Assembly (NCBI GenBank): GCA_964463375.1
Contig: CAYXBQ010000004.1
Span: 85,104-149,103, forward strand
Source of the DNA: UMGS1696 sp964463375
GTDB lineage: Bacteria > Bacillota > Clostridia > Oscillospirales > CAG-272
Direction of reading: 5' to 3'
DNA length: 64,000 nucleotides
Both the position numbers and the translations under genes were made by a program. Positions within the stretch are counted from its first letter, which is position 1. The number at the start of each line of letters is the position of its first letter. Shown one piece after another: positions 61,276 through 64,000 of the stretch. The notes beneath the pieces are model-generated. The model did not search any database, was not told the origin of the DNA, and was given only the letters and a program-made list of their open reading frames with translations.

Positions 61276-61304
61276 ATGACAGGTCAACAAAAATGTTGTA
61301 TACT
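61276..61304 (+). promoter_or_regulatory. Promoter of the membrane-anchored protein gene
   Basis: ATGACA (61276-61281), 17-bp spacer, TATACT (61299-61304). Confidence 0.7.
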
Positions 61305-61370
61305 ATATATCGACCACGTACCCGGTAGTGGGTACACCAAATCACGACAACATCCGTAGGAGTTTGCAAT

Positions 61371-62207
61371 ATGGACCCGAAAGAAAACAAACAAGAAGAA
61401 GAGATCGCCACGTCCAATGCGGCAAAGGTATTGGCGGCGCTGGACAAAGAACCGCAGCCTGCGGTGGAAGAAGCCGTACCCATGGGATTTGGGGCTAAAC
61501 TATCCAATTTTTGGTATCACCACAAGTGGAAGGTCATCATCATATCGGCCTTTGCCTTTATCTTTATTTCGGTAGGCACACAGTTTGTGACCAAAGGCAA
61601 CCCGGACATCCGGATCCTGTACGCCGGTCCCCTGTACTTCACGCCCAACCAAAGTGGTGCCGTGTCCACCTGCCTGTACGATCTTATGGACGACTACAAC
61701 GGGGATGGGGAGAAAAAGATCGCCATCAACGATATTGTGTACATGACCGCCGACCAGATCCGAGAAGCCCAGGCGGACGCAGAGGCACACGGCGAAGAAT
61801 TTGCGCTGGATCGCCAATCCAATGCCCAGACCGCCGAGCAGTTTACCTATGAAGTGATGGCGGGGGATTGTCTGCTGTGCTTCCTGGCACCGGATCAGTA
61901 CCAGAGTGTCGCCGATGCGGAGGCCTTTGTGCCGCTGACGGAGATCTTTGACGTGATACCGGAGGGAGCAGTGGACGCATACGGTCTGCGGCTGTGTGAG
62001 ACGAAATTCTACAAATATTATACGGCAGTGCAGGTATTTGGGGAAGATACTATTGTGGCACTGAAGCGGCTGACCACGGTGAACCAGATGAAGGGGGAGA
62101 AAATGGAAAAATCCCACGCCGACCACATGGATCTGTTCCGGAAGATCGGCACCTTCGAATATCCGGAGGGCTACACGCCACCGTCAGAAGAACCTGTGGA
62201 AGAATGA
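61371..62207 (+). CDS. Single-pass membrane protein of unknown function
   Basis: 278 residues. An acidic cytoplasmic N terminus (1-45), one membrane helix (about 53-73: WKVIIISAFAFIFISVGTQFV) and an extracellular domain with no recognised motif. The helix is preceded by FWYHHKWK, a pattern I associate with unassigned Oscillospiraceae proteins. AGGAG ribosome site. Monocistronic, just upstream of tRNA-Arg. Confidence 0.75.
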   Translation: MDPKENKQEEEIATSNAAKVLAALDKEPQPAVEEAVPMGFGAKLSNFWYHHKWKVIIISAFAFIFISVGTQFVTKGNPDIRILYAGPLYFTPNQSGAVSTCLYDLMDDYNGDGEKKIAINDIVYMTADQIREAQADAEAHGEEFALDRQSNAQTAEQFTYEVMAGDCLLCFLAPDQYQSVADAEAFVPLTEIFDVIPEGAVDAYGLRLCETKFYKYYTAVQVFGEDTIVALKRLTTVNQMKGEKMEKSHADHMDLFRKIGTFEYPEGYTPPSEEPVEE

Positions 62208-62239
62208 GTGGGATTTTTGGAAAAATTCGGGTGAAGCAC

Positions 62240-62268
62240 TTGCAAAAGGGAGGAAACTGTGGTATACT
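62240..62268 (+). promoter_or_regulatory. Promoter of tRNA-Arg
   Basis: TTGCAA (62240-62245), 17-bp spacer, TATACT (62263-62268), ten bases before the tRNA. Confidence 0.75.
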
Positions 62269-62277
62269 ATAGTGTAC

Positions 62278-62351
62278 GTTTCCGTAGCTCAGCAGGATAG
62301 AGCGACCGCCTCCTAAGCGGTAGGTCGGGTGTTCGAATCACCTCGGGAACG
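62278..62351 (+). tRNA. tRNA-Arg (anticodon CCU)
   Basis: 74 nt. Acceptor stem GTTTCCG/CGGGAAC, D-arm GCTC/GAGC, anticodon arm ACCGC-CTCCTAA-GCGGT with anticodon CCT, T-arm GGGTG/CACCT with loop TTCGAAT, discriminator G. The 3' CCA is not encoded. Reads AGG codons. Confidence 0.95.
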
Positions 62352-62353
62352 GC

Positions 62354-62392
62354 AATCGCTACAGGCTGGTTACGGCTTGCGGCGATTTTTTT
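62354..62392 (+). terminator. Terminator of tRNA-Arg
   Basis: AATCGC pairs with GCGATT around a partly structured loop, then seven T. Confidence 0.7.
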
Positions 62393-62403
62393 GTTTAAGC
62401 ATA

Positions 62404-62450
62404 AAAAACAGCACAGCGATACTTTTCGTTCCCTGTGCTGTTTTTGTTTT
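62404..62450. terminator. Terminator of the SLH surface protein gene
   Basis: AAAAACAGCACAG (62404-62416) pairs with CTGTGCTGTTTTT (62433-62445); usable in both directions. Confidence 0.85.
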
Positions 62451-62462
62451 ACTTAGATATTA

Positions 62463-64000
62463 TTATGCATAAAACCCATAGAGTACCATGGCGACCAACG
62501 CACGTGTGGCGTTATCCTGCGGGAGGATATTGCCGTCGATGTTCTCGATCAGGTTCGCACCGCACGCCCACTGCATAGCGGGGATGGCATATTCTGCAAT
62601 ATCTGCGAAATCTTCGTAGCTGAGAATATTTGTGTCTTCGCCAATGCTCAGGTCGTAGCCTAAGAATTCAGCGTACCGGTAGAAGATCGTTACCAGCTGT
62701 TCTCTTGTGAGTTCGTCATCCGGTGCGAATTCGGTTTCGGTAATGCCGTTGATCAGACCAATGGATCTTGCCCAAACCACGGCATTGTAGTACCATGCGT
62801 CATTTGCTACGTCCACGAACGGATTTGCTTCGTCCATCACAGGCGCACCGGCGGCACGGTAGAGAACCGTCACCAGCATAGCTCTGGTCAAGCCTTCGTT
62901 TGGCGCAAAGGTGTTCTCAGACATGCCGTTCATGTAGCCGTTTTCGTAGACGAATTTGATTGCATCATAGAATGCATCGGATTCCGAAATATCGGAGAAG
63001 GGGTTTTCCCACGCAGGCTCGACTTCTTCAACAGGCTCCGTTTCTTCCGGCTCCGGTTCTACTTCAACAGGCTCATCCTTCTTCTTATTCGCTTCCACGA
63101 TCTTGTCGATCAGCTCCCAACCTTCCCAGGTGGGCAGGAAACTGCTGGACATAATTTGCCACTGGGCATAGACTGTGGTGTGTTCGGTGAAGATCGTGTC
63201 GGTGGTGACCATTTCGCCATCTTCGGTGAACCAACCCAGGAAGCTGTGGTTCTTCCGGGTCGGGGTGGGGATGTTGGTCAGCTTGCCTTCCGCATCCGTG
63301 GTGGCAGTCGTTGTGTCCACTGTGCCGCCGTTGGGATCGAAGGTGATGGTGCGGGCGTTGGGCGTAAACTGTGCGTACAGTGTGGTATTATCCGCAGCAA
63401 TGGTGGTCACACGTTCGCCGCCGGTTTGTGCCGTGTACCAGCCGGCAAAGGCGTAGCCGTCCAGGACAGGAGCGGCAATCGTAATCTCGCCGCTGTTGGC
63501 ATACGCAACTGTGCTGTCACCATTCACCACAAGGTTGACTGTATAGACCTTGTTGCTGCCGGTCTCGTTGGCGAATACGGGGGAGATGTCCGTGCCGAGT
63601 GTCTGGCCCCAGATATGCTCGGTCAGCGTGCCTTGCAGAAGGTATGCCACCTCGCCGCTTGCAAACTCGCCAGCTGTTTTTGCGGTTGTTGTGTCGGTGC
63701 CACGGTCAACTTCACCTATTCCTTTTTCGCAGGAGGTATCAAGGTAGTAGCAGTTTTCTACAGTTTCAGCATCCATGTCACCAACAACTCCGCCAACAAC
63801 ATCACCTGTACCGCTGACTGTGCCGGTGTTGTAGCAGTTTTCTACTACTGCTGGTCTATAATGCATGTTACCAACAACTCCGCCAACATTAGTGTCACCT
63901 CTGACTGTGCCGGTGTTGTAGCAGTTTGTTACTGTTCCATCATCCAAGTAACCAACAACTCCGCCAACATTAGTATCACCGCTGACTTTGCCAGTATTGT
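62463..64000 (-). CDS. Cell-surface protein with GLUG, InlB-B and SLH repeats, 5' end beyond the window
   Basis: The reading frame is open to the window edge, so the N terminus is missing. From the N side: GLUG-type repeats (NCYNTGTV...GDTNVGGVVG, period about 26 residues), two InlB B-repeats/Flg_new domains (GYAFAGWYTAQTGG and NHSFLGWFTEDGE), an acidic Glu/Pro/Val linker, and three SLH domains (DISESDAFYDAIKFVYENGYMNG, DVANDAWYYNAVVWARSIGLING, DIAEYAIPAMQWACGANLI). An S-layer-type anchored adhesin or repeat protein is likely. Confidence 0.9.
   Translation of the reverse strand, partial: NTGKVSGDTNVGGVVGYLDDGTVTNCYNTGTVRGDTNVGGVVGNMHYRPAVVENCYNTGTVSGTGDVVGGVVGDMDAETVENCYYLDTSCEKGIGEVDRGTDTTTAKTAGEFASGEVAYLLQGTLTEHIWGQTLGTDISPVFANETGSNKVYTVNLVVNGDSTVAYANSGEITIAAPVLDGYAFAGWYTAQTGGERVTTIAADNTTLYAQFTPNARTITFDPNGGTVDTTTATTDAEGKLTNIPTPTRKNHSFLGWFTEDGEMVTTDTIFTEHTTVYAQWQIMSSSFLPTWEGWELIDKIVEANKKKDEPVEVEPEPEETEPVEEVEPAWENPFSDISESDAFYDAIKFVYENGYMNGMSENTFAPNEGLTRAMLVTVLYRAAGAPVMDEANPFVDVANDAWYYNAVVWARSIGLINGITETEFAPDDELTREQLVTIFYRYAEFLGYDLSIGEDTNILSYEDFADIAEYAIPAMQWACGANLIENIDGNILPQDNATRALVAMVLYGFYA

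Noticed and set aside
62278..62351. tRNA-Arg as an integration site for a mobile element.
   Set aside because: No integrase and no repeated copy of the tRNA 3' end was found in the window.

Overview
The window reads as chromosome from a Gram-positive, gut-type anaerobe of the Clostridia (Oscillospiraceae/Ruminococcaceae-like). Supporting signs are a WalRK-YycHI cell-wall signalling operon, MurA, S-layer-homology (SLH) proteins, a SpoIIQ-like M23 protein, a glycyl radical enzyme, many carbohydrate enzymes, strong AAGGAGG-type ribosome sites and textbook TTGACA-N17-TATAAT promoters. No rRNA or insertion sequence was seen. One tRNA (Arg, CCU) lies at 62278-62351.

Layout. 1-10.7 kb: DUF1015 protein, HTH membrane regulator, a stand-alone small RNA (RNA1), serA/serC (serine synthesis), aspartokinase, a HIT protein, then an amidohydrolase / FkbM methyltransferase / glycoside hydrolase run. 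10.8-17.4 kb: DHHW/MBOAT/DUF4358 O-acetylation operon, Nif3, TrmK, DUF1858, MurA. 17.7-25 kb: the wal operon (walR, walK, yycH, yycI) with an exported protein and a DUF3810 metallopeptidase upstream. 25-30.5 kb: a second small RNA (RNA2) related to RNA1, a glycyl radical enzyme, inositol phosphatase, DUF6873, L28, and a MazF/PemK-like gene behind a structured, terminated leader RNA. 30.5-44 kb: aminotransferase/Lrp, MutS-like ATPase, secreted transglutaminase-SLH, FAD oxidoreductase, UxaC, MATE exporter, sugar-binding lipoprotein plus GH36-like enzyme. 44-54.6 kb: M23 protein, a lipoprotein fusing a GH10-like domain to an amidase, Hsp33, LysR plus split chromate transporter, MerR regulator, BlaI plus a core-deleted BlaR1-like protein. 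54.7-59.1 kb: a decayed AT-rich patch followed by a reduced type I-C CRISPR effector operon. 59.4-64 kb: DUF5696-like enzyme, membrane protein, tRNA-Arg, partial GLUG/SLH surface protein.

The most striking locus is at 55.3-59.1 kb. Only cas5c-cas8c-cas7c remain. cas3 is absent, and cas4 and cas1 survive only as a fused scrap after cas7c. Divergent from this operon is a single 32-nt type I-C-like repeat with its own consensus promoter and terminator, a short 21-nt spacer and a degenerate second repeat. The spacer matches 15 of 21 positions of a TTC-flanked sequence beside the -35 box of the cas promoter. This looks like a dedicated crRNA-like RNA by which a nuclease-less Cascade controls its own operon, resembling the described Cas-regulating (CreR) or CreA RNAs but attached to a stripped I-C effector.

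Other regulatory observations include a duplicated leader ORF coupled to lysR, a MerR-type promoter with a 19-bp spacer and a palindromic leader, BlaI operators, a palindromic operator at the glycyl radical enzyme promoter, and tandem repeats that duplicate a stop codon.
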